From the NCBI RefSeq assembly GCF_012034335.1, contig NZ_JAATHJ010000003.1:62001-126000 (forward strand): a DNA stretch of 64,000 bases. Direction: 5' to 3'. This DNA is from Alkalicoccus luteus (lineage in GTDB: Bacteria > Bacillota > Bacilli > Bacillales > Salisediminibacteriaceae). The translations under genes were made by a program, and so were the position numbers. This document shows, in pieces, positions 1-10,881 of this stretch. Each line of letters starts with the position of its first letter. Positions within the stretch are counted from its first letter, which is position 1. The notes below the pieces were generated by a model, which saw nothing but the letters and a program-made list of their open reading frames with translations, was not told the origin of the DNA and did not search any database.

Positions 1-2612
1 GACACTTTATTCAGTGCTTCCGGTATTTTTGAGGCATCTTTAGCACCGGCCTGAGCCATGTCAGGACGTCCGCCGCCACCACCGCCGCATACTGCCGCGA
101 CTTCCTTAATCAATTTTCCGGCATGATACCCTTCTTTTACAAGATCTGGAGAAACCGCTGCAACAAAGCTGACTTTTCCACCATGAGCCGCACCCAGCAC
201 CAAAATGCCGGAATCCATTTTTTCTTTCAATGAATCTGCGAGACTTCTCAGCGCATTCATATCCGGTGCCTCCACTTGTTCTGCAAGCACAGAGACGCCG
301 TTTACAGTTTCTGCCCGGTCCAGAATAGATGCTGCTTCCATTCGGCTGATGCGTGACGTGAGCGATTCGTTTTCTCTTTCTGATTCACGCAGCTGCTGCT
401 GAAGGAGAGAAATACGCTGCGGAACTTCTTCCGCATTCGTTTTAAGGGCAGCGGCGGCCTGCAGCAGGACGTTTTCCCGTTCTTTCATATACTCGTACGC
501 TTTTTGACCAGTTACGGCTTCAATTCGTCTGATGCCGGCACCTATGCCGCCCTCAGACACTATTTTAAATAAGCCGATTTCAGCCGTTGATTCTACGTGA
601 CAGCCACCGCAAAGCTCCAGACTGTAGTCTTCCATCTGCACTACACGCACATTGCTGGAGTATTTTTCACCAAACAGCGCCATTGCGCCCATCTCTTTCG
701 CCTGATCGAGGCTTGTTTCAAAGATCTGCACCGGGATGCCGTTCCAGATTTTTTCGTTTACAATTGCTTCTATCTTCTCTTTTTCATCGGTGCTCATCGG
801 GCCGAAGTGAGAAAAATCAAATCGGAGTCTGCCCGGCTCGACTAATGACCCGGCCTGATTCACATGCTCACCCAGTACATCTTTTAATGCCTGGTGCATC
901 AGATGTGTAGCTGAATGGTTTTTAACGATATCGCGCCGGCGTTTTCCAGCTACTTCTGCTGTGACCTCTGAACCGGTTGAAACGGTACCGGATACAACAG
1001 TTGCTTCATGCAAATGCTGTCCATTCGGTGCTTTCTGAACGTCGGTGACATCAAGTTCACCACGGTTGCTGACAATGCGGCCTGTATCTGCTGTTTGTCC
1101 GCCGCTCTCTGCATAAAACGGCGTTTCACTCAGCATCACGTGCACGCGGTCGCCTTCCTGCACCATATCGGTACGGGCGCCGTCTTTAATAATGGCTGTA
1201 ACAGTCCCGGCTGCTGTTAATGTGTTATAGCCGGTAAATAGAGATGGCTCTGTAATAGCTCCGAGTACTTCATCCTGCTGCTGCATCGACCCGGACTCCT
1301 GGCGTGCTGCACGTGCCCGGTCACGCTGTTTTTTCATCTCAGCTTCAAAGCCGTCACGGTCCGCTTTCAAGCCTGCTTCTTCCGCATATTCTTCCGTCAG
1401 ATCAACCGGGAAACCATACGTATCGTAAAGCTTAAACATACCCGGTCCGTCGAGCGTTTCACTGCCGGATGCTTTTGCGTCTGCGATCATTTGCTGCAGC
1501 ATCGACAGCCCTTCATGGAGGGTTTCATGGAATCGCTCTTCCTCGTTTTTAATGACCTTTTGTATAAACTCGGATTTTTGCAGCACTTCAGGATAAAAGT
1601 CCTGCATGATGTCTCCGACTACCGGAACGAGCCGGTACATAAACGGCTCATTAATCCCAAGTGCTTTCGCATACCGGACCGCACGGCGCAGCAGTCTTCT
1701 GAGAACATAGCCGCGTCCTTCATTGGAAGGCAGCGCACCGTCACCGACAGCAAACGTTACTGTTCGGATGTGGTCGGCCACTACTTTGAATGCCGTATCC
1801 ATCTCGCTGTTCTCGCCGTAGGATTTACCTGAAATAGATGCTGTTTCACGGATGATCGGTACAAACAAATCGGTATCGAAGTTTGTTTTTGCATCCTGAA
1901 TGACAGATACCATTCTCTCCAGACCCATTCCTGTATCGATGTTTTTCTTCGGAAGCGGCGTGTAGCTGCCGTCGCTGTTATGATTAAACTGAGAAAAAAC
2001 AAGGTTCCAAATTTCCAAATGACGTTCATTTTCTCCGCCCGGAAACATTTCCGGATCAGTTGGATCATCACCGTAAGCAGGACCGCGGTCGTAAAAAATT
2101 TCCGTGTTTGGTCCGCACGGGCCTTCCCCGATATCCCAAAAATTTTCTTCCAGTCTGATAATCCGCTCTTCGGGAAGTCCGACTTCTTCGTGCCAGATTT
2201 GGAACGCTTCATCGTCTTCCGGATAAATTGTAACCGCGAGTTTCTCTGGATCAAATCCGATCCATTTCTCATCCGTCAGAAACTCCCAGGCCCAGTGAAT
2301 CGCTTCTTTTTTAAAGTATTCCCCGATTGAAAAATTACCGAGCATTTCAAAAAATGTATGATGCCTAGCTGTTTTTCCTACGTTCTCAATGTCGTTCGTC
2401 CGTATTGATTTTTGTGCATTGACGATACGCGGATTGTCAGGAATAACCCTTCCGTCAAAGTATTTCTTTAACGTGGCAACCCCGCTGTTAATCCAAAGCA
2501 GGGACGGATCTTCGTGCGGGACGAGTGAAGCACTTGGCTCCACCGCGTGCTGCTTTTCCTTAAAGAAATCGAGATACATTTGTCTTACCTGTGCAGATGT
2601 CAATTGTTTCAT
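1..2612 (-). CDS. alaS: Alanine-tRNA ligase, 3' end beyond window
   Basis: AlaS charges tRNA-Ala with alanine in the cytoplasm and hydrolyses mischarged Ser- or Gly-tRNA-Ala. The frame runs open from an ATG at 2612 to the window edge: 870 codons, so only the last few residues and the stop are missing against a family length near 880. The N-terminal class II catalytic domain is followed by the editing domain, whose zinc motif is visible as H566-x3-H570 (NHSATHLMH) and C668-x3-H672 (CGGCH, where many homologs have CGGTH). A glycine-rich run near residue 842 belongs to the C-terminal DHHA1 domain. The start follows AGGAGG by a normal spacing. An overlapping ATG at 2619 is in another frame and leads nowhere. 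A T-box leader and its own promoter precede the gene. Confidence 0.97.
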   Translation of the reverse strand, partial: MKQLTSAQVRQMYLDFFKEKQHAVEPSASLVPHEDPSLLWINSGVATLKKYFDGRVIPDNPRIVNAQKSIRTNDIENVGKTARHHTFFEMLGNFSIGEYFKKEAIHWAWEFLTDEKWIGFDPEKLAVTIYPEDDEAFQIWHEEVGLPEERIIRLEENFWDIGEGPCGPNTEIFYDRGPAYGDDPTDPEMFPGGENERHLEIWNLVFSQFNHNSDGSYTPLPKKNIDTGMGLERMVSVIQDAKTNFDTDLFVPIIRETASISGKSYGENSEMDTAFKVVADHIRTVTFAVGDGALPSNEGRGYVLRRLLRRAVRYAKALGINEPFMYRLVPVVGDIMQDFYPEVLQKSEFIQKVIKNEEERFHETLHEGLSMLQQMIADAKASGSETLDGPGMFKLYDTYGFPVDLTEEYAEEAGLKADRDGFEAEMKKQRDRARAARQESGSMQQQDEVLGAITEPSLFTGYNTLTAAGTVTAIIKDGARTDMVQEGDRVHVMLSETPFYAESGGQTADTGRIVSNRGELDVTDVQKAPNGQHLHEATVVSGTVSTGSEVTAEVAGKRRRDIVKNHSATHLMHQALKDVLGEHVNQAGSLVEPGRLRFDFSHFGPMSTDEKEKIEAIVNEKIWNGIPVQIFETSLDQAKEMGAMALFGEKYSSNVRVVQMEDYSLELCGGCHVESTAEIGLFKIVSEGGIGAGIRRIEAVTGQKAYEYMKERENVLLQAAAALKTNAEEVPQRISLLQQQLRESERENESLTSRISRMEAASILDRAETVNGVSVLAEQVEAPDMNALRSLADSLKEKMDSGILVLGAAHGGKVSFVAAVSPDLVKEGYHAGKLIKEVAAVCGGGGGGRPDMAQAGAKDASKIPEALNKV

Positions 2613-2639
2613 CGTTCATCTCCTCCTCGCTGTATGCAT

Positions 2640-2872
2640 AAAAAAATCCCGTCTCCCGGCTGCTTGCCAGGGACGAGATGCTCGCGGTACCACCCTTGTT
2701 ACAGACGTGTGTCTGTCGCTCAAAAGTGCATAACGGGCACGTGCCGGCAGGTTTTTCCTGCACTCGGGAGCAGCAGCTGCAGTTCTTCTCCGAAGACTTC
2801 TTCCAGCCTTGGAAGTCTTTCTCTGGCAGAGGGCTTCTGCAGCATTCTCCTTCATCGTCTTAGCTTATATCC
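2640..2872 (-). promoter_or_regulatory. T-box riboswitch leader of alaS
   Basis: The untranslated leader of alaS carries the T-box sequence AAGGGTGGTACCGCG (complement of 2683-2697). It is followed by a GC-rich terminator stem and a run of T (2640-2681, read on the minus strand). Upstream, a long stem I can be folded whose 3' side reads TGCTGCTCCCGAG. This contains GCT, an alanine codon, as the likely specifier. By known T-box logic, uncharged tRNA-Ala would favour the antiterminator and allow read-through. The motif and terminator are seen directly. The specifier assignment is my manual fold. Confidence 0.93.
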
Positions 2873-2879
2873 GATTCAT

Positions 2880-2909
2880 ATTATAGAGATAGTTTCTATC
2901 AGCTGTCAA
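2880..2909 (-). promoter_or_regulatory. SigA promoter of alaS inside recD2 3' end
   Basis: On the minus strand TTGACA (complement of 2904-2909) and TATAAT (complement of 2880-2885) are separated by 18 bp, so both hexamers match consensus exactly. The predicted start near 2872 gives the T-box leader. The -35 box lies just past the recD2 stop codon (2899-2901 falls within the spacer), so the alaS promoter overlaps the end of the upstream gene. Confidence 0.85.
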
Positions 2910-5175
2910 ACGAATTTTCTTTTTTGGCGTCGTCCAGCCGCTCCTGAAGCGAGGTAAAGCGGAGCAGCTCCTGCTCAGCCTGGACGGCTCTGTTCAGTGC
3001 ATCCCACTCCCCGCAGAGCAGCAGAAATTCACGTGCTCTCGTAATACCGGTATAGATCAGCTTTCTGCGGAGCATCCGGCTGTAGCTTCGTACGACTGGC
3101 ATCACGACGATCGGGAACTCGCTTCCCTGTGACTTATGAATTGAGCAGCAATAAGCGTGGGTAATCTGCGACAGCTCAGACCTTCCGTACGTTACTTCCG
3201 TTCCGTCAAACGAAATGACAATCTGCATTTTTTTATCCGTCGTTTCTTTCTCAGTCAGAATAGCCACGATTTCGCCGCGGTCGCCGTTAAACACATTTTC
3301 TTCCGGGTTATTGACGAGCTGGAGCACAACATCTCCTTTGCGGTAAACGACTTCCCCGTACTGCACTTCTCTCACCTTTCCGGTTTTCGGATTAAACAGC
3401 TCCTGCAGCATCGTGTTGAGCTTTGTGATGCCGGCCGGTCCTTTATACATTGGAGCGAGCACCTGAACATCCTTTGCGGTATACCCTTTCGCCTTAGCTC
3501 CGCTGCATATTTTCTTCACTGCATCTTCGACGGAATCGGTCCGGCACGGGAAAAAGCGAAGGTCTCTGCTGGACGTATCGATCCGCTCAGGCAATACGCC
3601 TGCTTTCACTTCGTGTGAGAACGTGATGATATGAGAGTCTTCAGACTGCCGGTAAATGTCCGTTAGTCTCACAACCGGAATCAGCTCTGAAGCCAGCAAA
3701 TCCGTCATTACTTGACCAGGTCCGACGGAAGGAAGCTGATCTTCATCTCCAACGATCAGAACCTGCATACCTGAAGGAACCGCTTTGAACAGCTGATTTG
3801 CAAGCCACGTGTCGACCATCGACATTTCATCCAAGATCAGCAAACGGCCCTCAAGCTGGTTTTCTTCATCCTTGTCAAATCCTTCTTCTTCGCTCCCTTT
3901 ATACCCGAGCAGCCGGTGAATGGTCGATGCCTGCAGACCGGTGGATTCTGTCATCCGCTTTGCAGCTCTTCCCGTTGGTGCAGCAAGCATAAAGGGAAAA
4001 GCTTCTTTATTGCCCCTGTAATCATCACGGTTCAAAGAGAGACCATGCAGCTCAGCGAATACTTCCAGCACGCCTTTAATAACGGTCGTTTTTCCTGTAC
4101 CGGGTCCGCCCGTCAGCATCATCAGCGACGCTGAAACAGCCGTTTCCACGGCAAGCTTTTGCGAAGGTGCGTACGTAATATTGTGGGTGTCCTCCACTTT
4201 CCCGAGTGCTTTGTCGAGCTCGGCGTCCGGAAAATCATCGGGTTTTTCCTGACGCAGCAGCCTGTTCAGATTTGTGGCAATGCCCTGCTCCGCATAAAAC
4301 AGCGATGGAATATACAAGCGCCCCCCGGCTTCATCAAGAACCACTTTCTCTTCTTCGTTCAATTCGACGGTTACGTTTCCAAGATTCTCAGCGTCAATCG
4401 TCTCACCATCACGCGTCAGCAGCTCCAGTGCCCCTTCCAACACGTGTTCCAGCTTCACAAACACATGTCCTTCGTTCAGGCTTTGTTCATATAATACGTA
4501 TAAAACGGCAGCCTTCAGCCGGTCCGGGTGATCTCCGGTGACTCCCTGCTTCTGTCCGAGCTGATCGGCTTTTATGAATCCGACCCCTTCCACGTCTCCA
4601 ACCATCTGATACGGATTTTCTTCGATGATGCGCAGCGCATCCGTCTGGTAGGTTTGATAAATTTTAACCGACAGCTTCAAACCGAAACCGTACTCATAAA
4701 GCCGCATCAGCACTTCTTCGATGCCTTGATCCTCCTGCAGCTGCTTGTAAATCAAATCTGCTTTTTCACTGTCCAGTTTTGGAATCTCAGCAAGTCTGGA
4801 TGGCTTCTCAAGAATCATCGAGATCGCGTTCGTGCCGAAAGCCTCCACGATTGCTGAAGCGGTTTTTTTGCCGATTCCGGGGAAACGGTCGCTTGAAAAA
4901 TACAGCATCAGCCCGTTATGCGTATCCGGCATTTCCTTTTTGTATGTATCAAACGCAAACTGCTTGCCGAAACGTGGATGCTCTTTCATAAAACCGGAAA
5001 ACGTATACACCGTCTCCCGGTCCGGTTTTGCCATCAGCCCGACGACGACCGTTTCTTTTTCTGTCAGTTCTTCGGAGGACTGGATGATTTTTAATTTTGC
5101 GACCGTGTAAAGAGAATCCTCCTGGTGATAAATGACGTGAGAGATTTCTCCTTTCACAAACTCCTTTTCCTCCAT
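2899..5175 (-). CDS. recD2: RecD2-type ATP-dependent 5'-3' DNA helicase
   Basis: This 758-residue superfamily 1 helicase of the RecD2 (YrrC) type unwinds DNA 5' to 3' and acts in replication-fork and repair work without RecBC. The N-terminal third has the OB-fold and helix-hairpin-helix repeats typical of RecD2, absent from E. coli RecD. Walker A is GGPGTGKTT near residue 355, the DEAD-like Walker B LLILDEMSMVD lies near 445, and the C-terminal motif HKSQGSEF near 680 belongs to the 2B/UvrD-like domain. Length is close to the B. subtilis protein (about 800). The ATG is preceded by GGAGG. It follows the TPR gene by 12 bp, the same pairing as yrrB-yrrC in B. subtilis, so the two are probably one transcript. 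Confidence 0.93.
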   Translation of the reverse strand: MEEKEFVKGEISHVIYHQEDSLYTVAKLKIIQSSEELTEKETVVVGLMAKPDRETVYTFSGFMKEHPRFGKQFAFDTYKKEMPDTHNGLMLYFSSDRFPGIGKKTASAIVEAFGTNAISMILEKPSRLAEIPKLDSEKADLIYKQLQEDQGIEEVLMRLYEYGFGLKLSVKIYQTYQTDALRIIEENPYQMVGDVEGVGFIKADQLGQKQGVTGDHPDRLKAAVLYVLYEQSLNEGHVFVKLEHVLEGALELLTRDGETIDAENLGNVTVELNEEEKVVLDEAGGRLYIPSLFYAEQGIATNLNRLLRQEKPDDFPDAELDKALGKVEDTHNITYAPSQKLAVETAVSASLMMLTGGPGTGKTTVIKGVLEVFAELHGLSLNRDDYRGNKEAFPFMLAAPTGRAAKRMTESTGLQASTIHRLLGYKGSEEEGFDKDEENQLEGRLLILDEMSMVDTWLANQLFKAVPSGMQVLIVGDEDQLPSVGPGQVMTDLLASELIPVVRLTDIYRQSEDSHIITFSHEVKAGVLPERIDTSSRDLRFFPCRTDSVEDAVKKICSGAKAKGYTAKDVQVLAPMYKGPAGITKLNTMLQELFNPKTGKVREVQYGEVVYRKGDVVLQLVNNPEENVFNGDRGEIVAILTEKETTDKKMQIVISFDGTEVTYGRSELSQITHAYCCSIHKSQGSEFPIVVMPVVRSYSRMLRRKLIYTGITRAREFLLLCGEWDALNRAVQAEQELLRFTSLQERLDDAKKENSFDS

Positions 5176-5187
5176 ACAGGGACCTCC

Positions 5188-5850
5188 CTATTCGCGGCCG
5201 AGAATTTTCAGCATCTGCTTTTGTCCGTTTGCAGCTAATGCATGCTCAGGCTGGACGTCAAGCGCTTTTCCAAACAGCTCCAGCGCTTTTTCCGCATCGT
5301 CACGGTAAGCCCACGAGACGCCGAGGTTAAACATAGCGTCGGCATGCTCAGGTTCAAGCTCAAGAACAGCTTCGAACTCGTTAAACGCCAGCTCCACCTG
5401 CTCAGTTTGCGCCAGTGCAAGTCCATATTGAAAACGTGCCTCAGCGTCGGCCGGATTCAGCTCACATGCTCTTGATAACGGAGCAAGCGATCTGAGAGTT
5501 TCTCCTGCCTGAAAAAAACTCATGCCGAGCATGTAATACACATCGGCCTGCTCCAGGCCTGCCTGTACAGCCTTCTGATAAACCAGTATGGCATCCTGAA
5601 ATTTATCCTGATTGTAGTAAAGGTTTCCAAGCCCGTAGTACGCCGTTCCTGCTTCACTGTTTAGCTCGATCGCTTTTTCGTAAAAGACTGCTGCGCGCTC
5701 TTCTTCATTTACCGCAGCAAGCAGATTGCCAAAGTTAATAAACGCCGTGTCATCGTCAGGATTTTCTTCAATTGCTTCATTCAACAGTTTCGCTGCCTCT
5801 TCGATATTTCCTTCCTGCATTTCCTGTACTGCCTTTGCGTTTTTATCCAT
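5188..5850 (-). CDS. yrrB: TPR-repeat protein, YrrB-like
   Basis: A 220-residue cytoplasmic protein built almost wholly of tetratricopeptide repeats, about six 34-residue units with the usual pattern (for example A..GLGNLYYNQDKFQDA around residues 70-90). There is no signal peptide or membrane segment and no catalytic motif. TPR arrays are protein-docking scaffolds. The partner cannot be read from the sequence. It lies directly upstream of recD2, as yrrB does in B. subtilis, and downstream of mnmA behind a terminator, suggesting yrrB-recD2 form their own unit. Composition is acidic. Confidence 0.85.
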   Translation of the reverse strand: MDKNAKAVQEMQEGNIEEAAKLLNEAIEENPDDDTAFINFGNLLAAVNEEERAAVFYEKAIELNSEAGTAYYGLGNLYYNQDKFQDAILVYQKAVQAGLEQADVYYMLGMSFFQAGETLRSLAPLSRACELNPADAEARFQYGLALAQTEQVELAFNEFEAVLELEPEHADAMFNLGVSWAYRDDAEKALELFGKALDVQPEHALAANGQKQMLKILGRE

Positions 5851-5951
5851 GAGAAGTACCTGCCTTCCTGAATCTGTCCTTCATGTTTGTTATCATGTCA
5901 CTTAGTCTTTTTGCCCGGCATTCATACCGGCAGAATGTGACGCTGCTCCTT

Positions 5952-5996
5952 AAAAAGGGCAACAGGTTCATGACCCGGGCCATGAACCTGATGCCG
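5952..5996 (-). terminator. Intrinsic terminator after mnmA
   Basis: On the minus strand a long hairpin (arms containing AGGTTCATG and CATGAACCT) is followed by CTTTTT. It lies directly after the mnmA stop and separates the mnmA group from yrrB-recD2. Confidence 0.85.
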
Positions 5997-6001
5997 CTCT
6001 G

Positions 6002-7123
<1,122 letters not shown>

Positions 7124-7126
7124 TCA

Positions 7127-8272
7127 TTAATTAAGCATCTTCATACGCTGGAGAACACGTAAAAGCGTCTCCGCTGTTCTGTTGATCTGCTCGTCTGTCG
7201 TTCCAAGTCCGAAGCTGAAACGGACTGCTGATCGTCCGCGTTCGCTGTCCCCGTGCATCGCTGTCAGAACATGCGAGGCTTCAATTGATCCTGCTGTACA
7301 AGCCGAACCGCTCGAGACCGCAATTCCTTCTAAATCCAGATTCATAAGCAGCTGCTCCACATTCGCGCCGGGAAAGCTGATGTTCAGCACGTTTGAAAGC
7401 CGCTCCTCCGGATGACCATTCACTACTGCTTCCGCTCCGCCGTGTTCAAGCTGAGTAAGCAGCAGTCTTCTGAAACGCTCCTGCTCCGTCTGCTTTAGTT
7501 CCATCTCCTCAAGCGTGAGCCTGAGAGCCTCTGCCATCCCTGCCGCAAGGGCTGTGCTTTCCGTGCCAGCGCGGCGTTTTCGTTCCTGTGATCCCCCGTG
7601 AAGAAGAGGTGAGAGCTGAATACCCTTTCGAACATATAAAAAGCCCGTTCCATTCGGACCGTTAAATTTATGGGCAGAAGCAGCCAGCATATCTACCCCG
7701 AGGTCGCTGACATGAATCTCTCGTTTTCCTACAGCCTGAACGGCATCTGTATGGAAAACAGCTTGATGCTCTTTTAGACGGTCACCTATGGCCTGGATAG
7801 GCTGAACTACGCCTGTCTCATTGTTTGCAGTCATCAGGCTTACGAGAATGGTGTCGTCACGCAATGCCTCCTCCAGCTCTTCCATCCGAATCAGCCCTGA
7901 GCTGTCCACGTTTAAATACGTCACAGAAAAGCCTTCTTTTTCTAACGCTTGACACGCGTGCAGAACGCCGTGATGCTCCGTTACAGCTGTAATAATGTGA
8001 CGTCCGAGATGATGATGGTTTCTGGCGTATCCCATAATTGCCAGATTGTCTGCCTCGGTACCTCCAGCAGTCAGCACAATCTCCTCTGCAGAGGCTCCAA
8101 CGGCATCCGCAAGTATTCTTCTGGCACGCTGCAGCGCTGCTTTTGATTCACGGCCATAATGATGCGTGCTCGACGGGTTGCCGAAGACGCTCGTGAAATA
8201 CGGCATCATCGCCTCAGCTGCCTTTGGATGCACCGGAGTGGTTGCTGCATGATCCAGGTAAATCCGTTCCAT
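7127..8272 (-). CDS. Cysteine desulfurase (YrvO/IscS-like)
   Basis: This PLP enzyme of the NifS/IscS class removes sulfur from cysteine as an enzyme persulfide. The PLP-binding lysine is K202 in SAHKFNGP. The catalytic cysteine is C325 in SGSACTAGS, on a mobile loop typical of group I enzymes. An ATG at 8272 with AAAGGAAG ahead of it begins MERIYLDHAATTP, matching the family N-terminus. An ATG eight codons upstream lacks a ribosome site. Position between cymR and mnmA indicates a role in tRNA thiolation (YrvO in B. subtilis). The adjacent CymR suggests control by cysteine status. A general Fe-S role cannot be excluded from sequence. Confidence 0.95.
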   Translation of the reverse strand: MERIYLDHAATTPVHPKAAEAMMPYFTSVFGNPSSTHHYGRESKAALQRARRILADAVGASAEEIVLTAGGTEADNLAIMGYARNHHHLGRHIITAVTEHHGVLHACQALEKEGFSVTYLNVDSSGLIRMEELEEALRDDTILVSLMTANNETGVVQPIQAIGDRLKEHQAVFHTDAVQAVGKREIHVSDLGVDMLAASAHKFNGPNGTGFLYVRKGIQLSPLLHGGSQERKRRAGTESTALAAGMAEALRLTLEEMELKQTEQERFRRLLLTQLEHGGAEAVVNGHPEERLSNVLNISFPGANVEQLLMNLDLEGIAVSSGSACTAGSIEASHVLTAMHGDSERGRSAVRFSFGLGTTDEQINRTAETLLRVLQRMKMLN

Positions 8273-8304
8273 TTGTGGTTCTTCCTTTCTGTTCATAAAT
8301 AAAG

Positions 8305-8724
8305 CTAGATATAGAACATATAGTTATCCTGGCTGCCTTCATCTTTAAAATTAGCCAGGTCGTCAAGTGTCGTAGAATCGAGAACATCTTTTACTGCGTC
8401 TCTGATTTTAATCCATAAATCCCGCTTGGCCGGTTCCTCATCGTCAATGATCTCGACGGGCGTAATCGGCCCTTCAAGCACACGGATAATATCTCCTGCC
8501 GTAATCGTTTCCGGATCTTTAGCGAGCATATATCCCCCGTAAGCCCCTCTGACACTTTTTACGAGCATCGCATTGCGAAGCGGTGCGATCAGCTGTTCCA
8601 GGTAATGTTCAGATAACGAATGTTCCTTTGCAATAGACTTTAGTGAGATCGGTCCTTCACCGTGTTTTTTGGAAAGTGCAATCATAATGGTAAGTCCATA
8701 GCGTCCTTTAGTTGATATTTTCAA
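8305..8724 (-). CDS. cymR: Rrf2-family cysteine metabolism repressor CymR
   Basis: CymR is the Rrf2-type winged-helix repressor of cysteine uptake and synthesis genes. In B. subtilis it works with CysK. The 139-residue sequence closely follows that protein (MKISTKGRYGLTIMI..., GAYGGYMLAKDPETITAGDI, ending NYMFYI). The helix-turn-helix spans about residues 25-55 and the dimerisation helix is C-terminal. It has no cysteines, so it cannot bind an Fe-S cluster as IscR does, in line with the CymR subclass. Translation starts at a TTG at 8724, inside the last codons of the upstream membrane gene, so the two overlap by 17 bp. Confidence 0.96.
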   Translation of the reverse strand: MKISTKGRYGLTIMIALSKKHGEGPISLKSIAKEHSLSEHYLEQLIAPLRNAMLVKSVRGAYGGYMLAKDPETITAGDIIRVLEGPITPVEIIDDEEPAKRDLWIKIRDAVKDVLDSTTLDDLANFKDEGSQDNYMFYI

Positions 8725-9355
8725 CGGTCATCCCTCTTTCCCTCAGTCTGTTCATCCATTTAGCACAATAGTTCAGCGAGAAGCCGGTGATGTGACCGAT
8801 CGTCAGGCTGAATAAGATCGTTCCGACAAACACCGGTCCGCCGAGCATCCATCCGGCAATCAATACGATTACTTCCATATAAATACGGACTCGTGCGACC
8901 GTGGCCCCGGTTTTTTCAGAGAGTGCAAGCATGACGCTGTCTCTCGGGCCGGCTCCGCACTGCGGAGAAATATAGAGTCCGATTCCAAATCCCATAATGA
9001 CGATACCTGCTGCGAGCATAATCAGCTGGGCTCCAAACATAGCAGGGGTTCCAAGCAAAAATAAAAAGATATCCACGAAAATACCGACGAGCAGCATATT
9101 AGCATAAGCTCCGGCTTTCGGGAGTTCTTTTAGCATAACAGACGCTGCAGCCAGCAGCAGAAAGCCCATGATGATTGTCCACGTTCCGACGGTCAGTCCA
9201 AACTGGTTCATCAGGCCGATATGAAGTACATCCCACGGGGCGCTCCCCAATTCAGCCCGTATCATAAGAGCGATTCCGAAGCTCATGACAATCAGGCCTG
9301 CCGTAAAGACGCTCCAGCGGAAAAAGGAGCTGTCAGCCAGCGGACGATTTCTCAA
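8708..9355 (-). CDS. YczE/YyaS/YitT-type integral membrane protein
   Basis: A 215-residue polytopic membrane protein with about five to six hydrophobic segments (for example residues 13-31, 49-72, 77-100, 106-128, 150-172). The motif GSAPWDVLHIGL and the repeat-like CGAGPRDSVMLAL match the YczE/YitT-type family, whose transported substrate is not established. It begins at a TTG at 9355, six bases after GAAGGAG. Its 3' end overlaps cymR by 17 bp, implying translational coupling to the cysteine regulator. A role in sulfur-compound transport or export would be a guess from that context only. Confidence 0.8.
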   Translation of the reverse strand: MRNRPLADSSFFRWSVFTAGLIVMSFGIALMIRAELGSAPWDVLHIGLMNQFGLTVGTWTIIMGFLLLAAASVMLKELPKAGAYANMLLVGIFVDIFLFLLGTPAMFGAQLIMLAAGIVIMGFGIGLYISPQCGAGPRDSVMLALSEKTGATVARVRIYMEVIVLIAGWMLGGPVFVGTILFSLTIGHITGFSLNYCAKWMNRLRERGMTVENIN

Positions 9356-9426
9356 TAGTATCTCCTTCTTCCTCTGATTCTGCAGTCTATTATAGCATGA
9401 ATCTAAATACCTTTATATGACGCCAT

Positions 9427-9454
9427 TTGCATTTTATCTGTGTTTCGATAGAAT
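9427..9454 (+). promoter_or_regulatory. Candidate promoter of rarA
   Basis: TTGCAT (9427-9432) and TAGAAT (9449-9454) are 16 bp apart, about 45 bp before the rarA start codon, in the divergent gap between the YczE-like gene and rarA. Four of six and five of six positions match consensus. Confidence 0.5.
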
Positions 9455-9497
9455 TGCAATGAGACTGCACCCAGGCGTGCGGAAAAGAGGGATGAAC

Positions 9498-10820
9498 ATG
9501 GATCTGTTTGATCAGCAAGCCGGAAAACCGCCAAAAGGCCCGCTTGCATCCAGAATGAGACCGGCAGCACTCAACGAAATCCGCGGTCAGGAACACATTA
9601 TCGGCGAAGGCAGGCTGCTTCGGCGTGCGGTCGAAGCAGACCGGCTGTCAGCTATGATTTTTCACGGTCCTCCGGGAACAGGTAAAACGACGATGGCACG
9701 AGTGATTGCTAATACAACATCTGCTGCTTTCGTACAGCTGAATGCTGTCACTGCCGGTGTCAAGGATATAAAAGATGTCACTTCTGCAGCTAAAGACAGA
9801 CTGAAGTTTGACGAACGCCAGACCGTATTATTCATTGATGAAATTCACCGCTTTAATAAAAGCCAGCAGGACGCTCTGCTTCCACACGTTGAGGATGGAA
9901 CCGTGATCTTAATAGGCGCTACTACTGAAAATCCTATGTTTGAAGTAAACGATGCCCTGCTGTCAAGATCCAGGCTGTTCCGTCTGGAGAGGCTTTCTGA
10001 TGAGGCTGTAAAGCAGGTGCTGGACGAGGCGCTGACCGATAAAGAACGGGGATTTGGAGCATACGATATTACAATCGAAGAAGAAGCTATGGAGCACCTT
10101 ATCCAGACCGCCCAGGGAGATGCCCGCACGGCTTTAAACGCGCTCGAGCTTGCTGTGCTTACGACTAATCCGGATGATCAAGGCGTCATAGTGATCAACT
10201 TGGAAGCTGCTGAGGAATCGATTCAAAAGCGGACCGTTCAATACGATAAAAAAGGAGACAATCATTACGATACTGTCTCTGCATTTATTAAAAGCATTCG
10301 CGGATCAGATCCCGATGCCACGCTTTACTGGCTAGCGAAAATGATTTATGCAGGAGAGGATCCCCGATTTATCGCCCGGAGACTTTACGTTCACGCAGCT
10401 GAAGATATCGGACTCGCTGATCCGAACGCGCTTTTAATTGCAGAAGCAGCTTTTCAGGCAGTGGAATTTATCGGCATGCCGGAAGCACGCATTCCGCTGG
10501 CAGAAGCGGCACTTTACCTCGCGACTGCACCTAAAAGCAATGCTGTCATCAAAGGCATCGATGACGCCCTGAAAGCAGTCGAAAAGGAGAAAACTGGCGA
10601 GGTGCCCGTTCACCTGAGAGATGCTCATTATAAAGGAGCTTCTCGCCTTGGCCATGGCGAAGGTTATTTATACCCGCATCACTATGAGCACCATTACGTC
10701 GTGCAGCAATATCTGCCCGATCATATGAAGAAGCGCCGTTTTTACACACCGTCGATTAATGGCTATGAAAAAACCGTACAAAAACGTCTTGATTATTTTG
10801 ACTCTCGTAGAAATAGCTGA
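9498..10820 (+). CDS. rarA: Replication-associated recombination ATPase RarA (MgsA)
   Basis: RarA is an AAA+ clamp-loader-like ATPase acting at stalled replication forks with SSB. Walker A GPPGTGKTT begins near residue 57, Walker B is [11 protein letters not shown] near 110, and sensor 1 is GATTENP. The C-terminal half has the RarA oligomerisation domain, ending in the KRRFYTPS... segment. The start is set at the ATG at 9498 (MDLFDQQ), six bases after AGAGGG. Upstream in-frame ATGs lack a ribosome site. Length 440 fits the family. It is transcribed away from the cymR group and ends at a terminator shared with the 6S RNA gene. Confidence 0.96.
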   Translation: MDLFDQQAGKPPKGPLASRMRPAALNEIRGQEHIIGEGRLLRRAVEADRLSAMIFHGPPGTGKTTMARVIANTTSAAFVQLNAVTAGVKDIKDVTSAAKDRLKFDERQTVLFIDEIHRFNKSQQDALLPHVEDGTVILIGATTENPMFEVNDALLSRSRLFRLERLSDEAVKQVLDEALTDKERGFGAYDITIEEEAMEHLIQTAQGDARTALNALELAVLTTNPDDQGVIVINLEAAEESIQKRTVQYDKKGDNHYDTVSAFIKSIRGSDPDATLYWLAKMIYAGEDPRFIARRLYVHAAEDIGLADPNALLIAEAAFQAVEFIGMPEARIPLAEAALYLATAPKSNAVIKGIDDALKAVEKEKTGEVPVHLRDAHYKGASRLGHGEGYLYPHHYEHHYVVQQYLPDHMKKRRFYTPSINGYEKTVQKRLDYFDSRRNS

Positions 10821-10826
10821 AAACAA

Positions 10827-10878
10827 TAAAAAGCTGATTTACTAAAGGCACACAAACCTTAGTAAATCAGCTTTTTTG
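10827..10878. terminator. Bidirectional terminator between rarA and 6S RNA
   Basis: The arms AAAGCTGATTTACTAA and TTAGTAAATCAGCTTT form a strong stem, with A/T runs on both sides. It can stop rarA transcripts on the plus strand and the convergent 6S RNA transcript on the minus strand. Confidence 0.9.
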
Positions 10879-10881
10879 GAA

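Noticed and set aside
2616-2957. Several 60-136-codon frames over the alaS T-box leader
   Set aside because: They overlie a structured leader with clear T-box and terminator signals and have no family resemblance.
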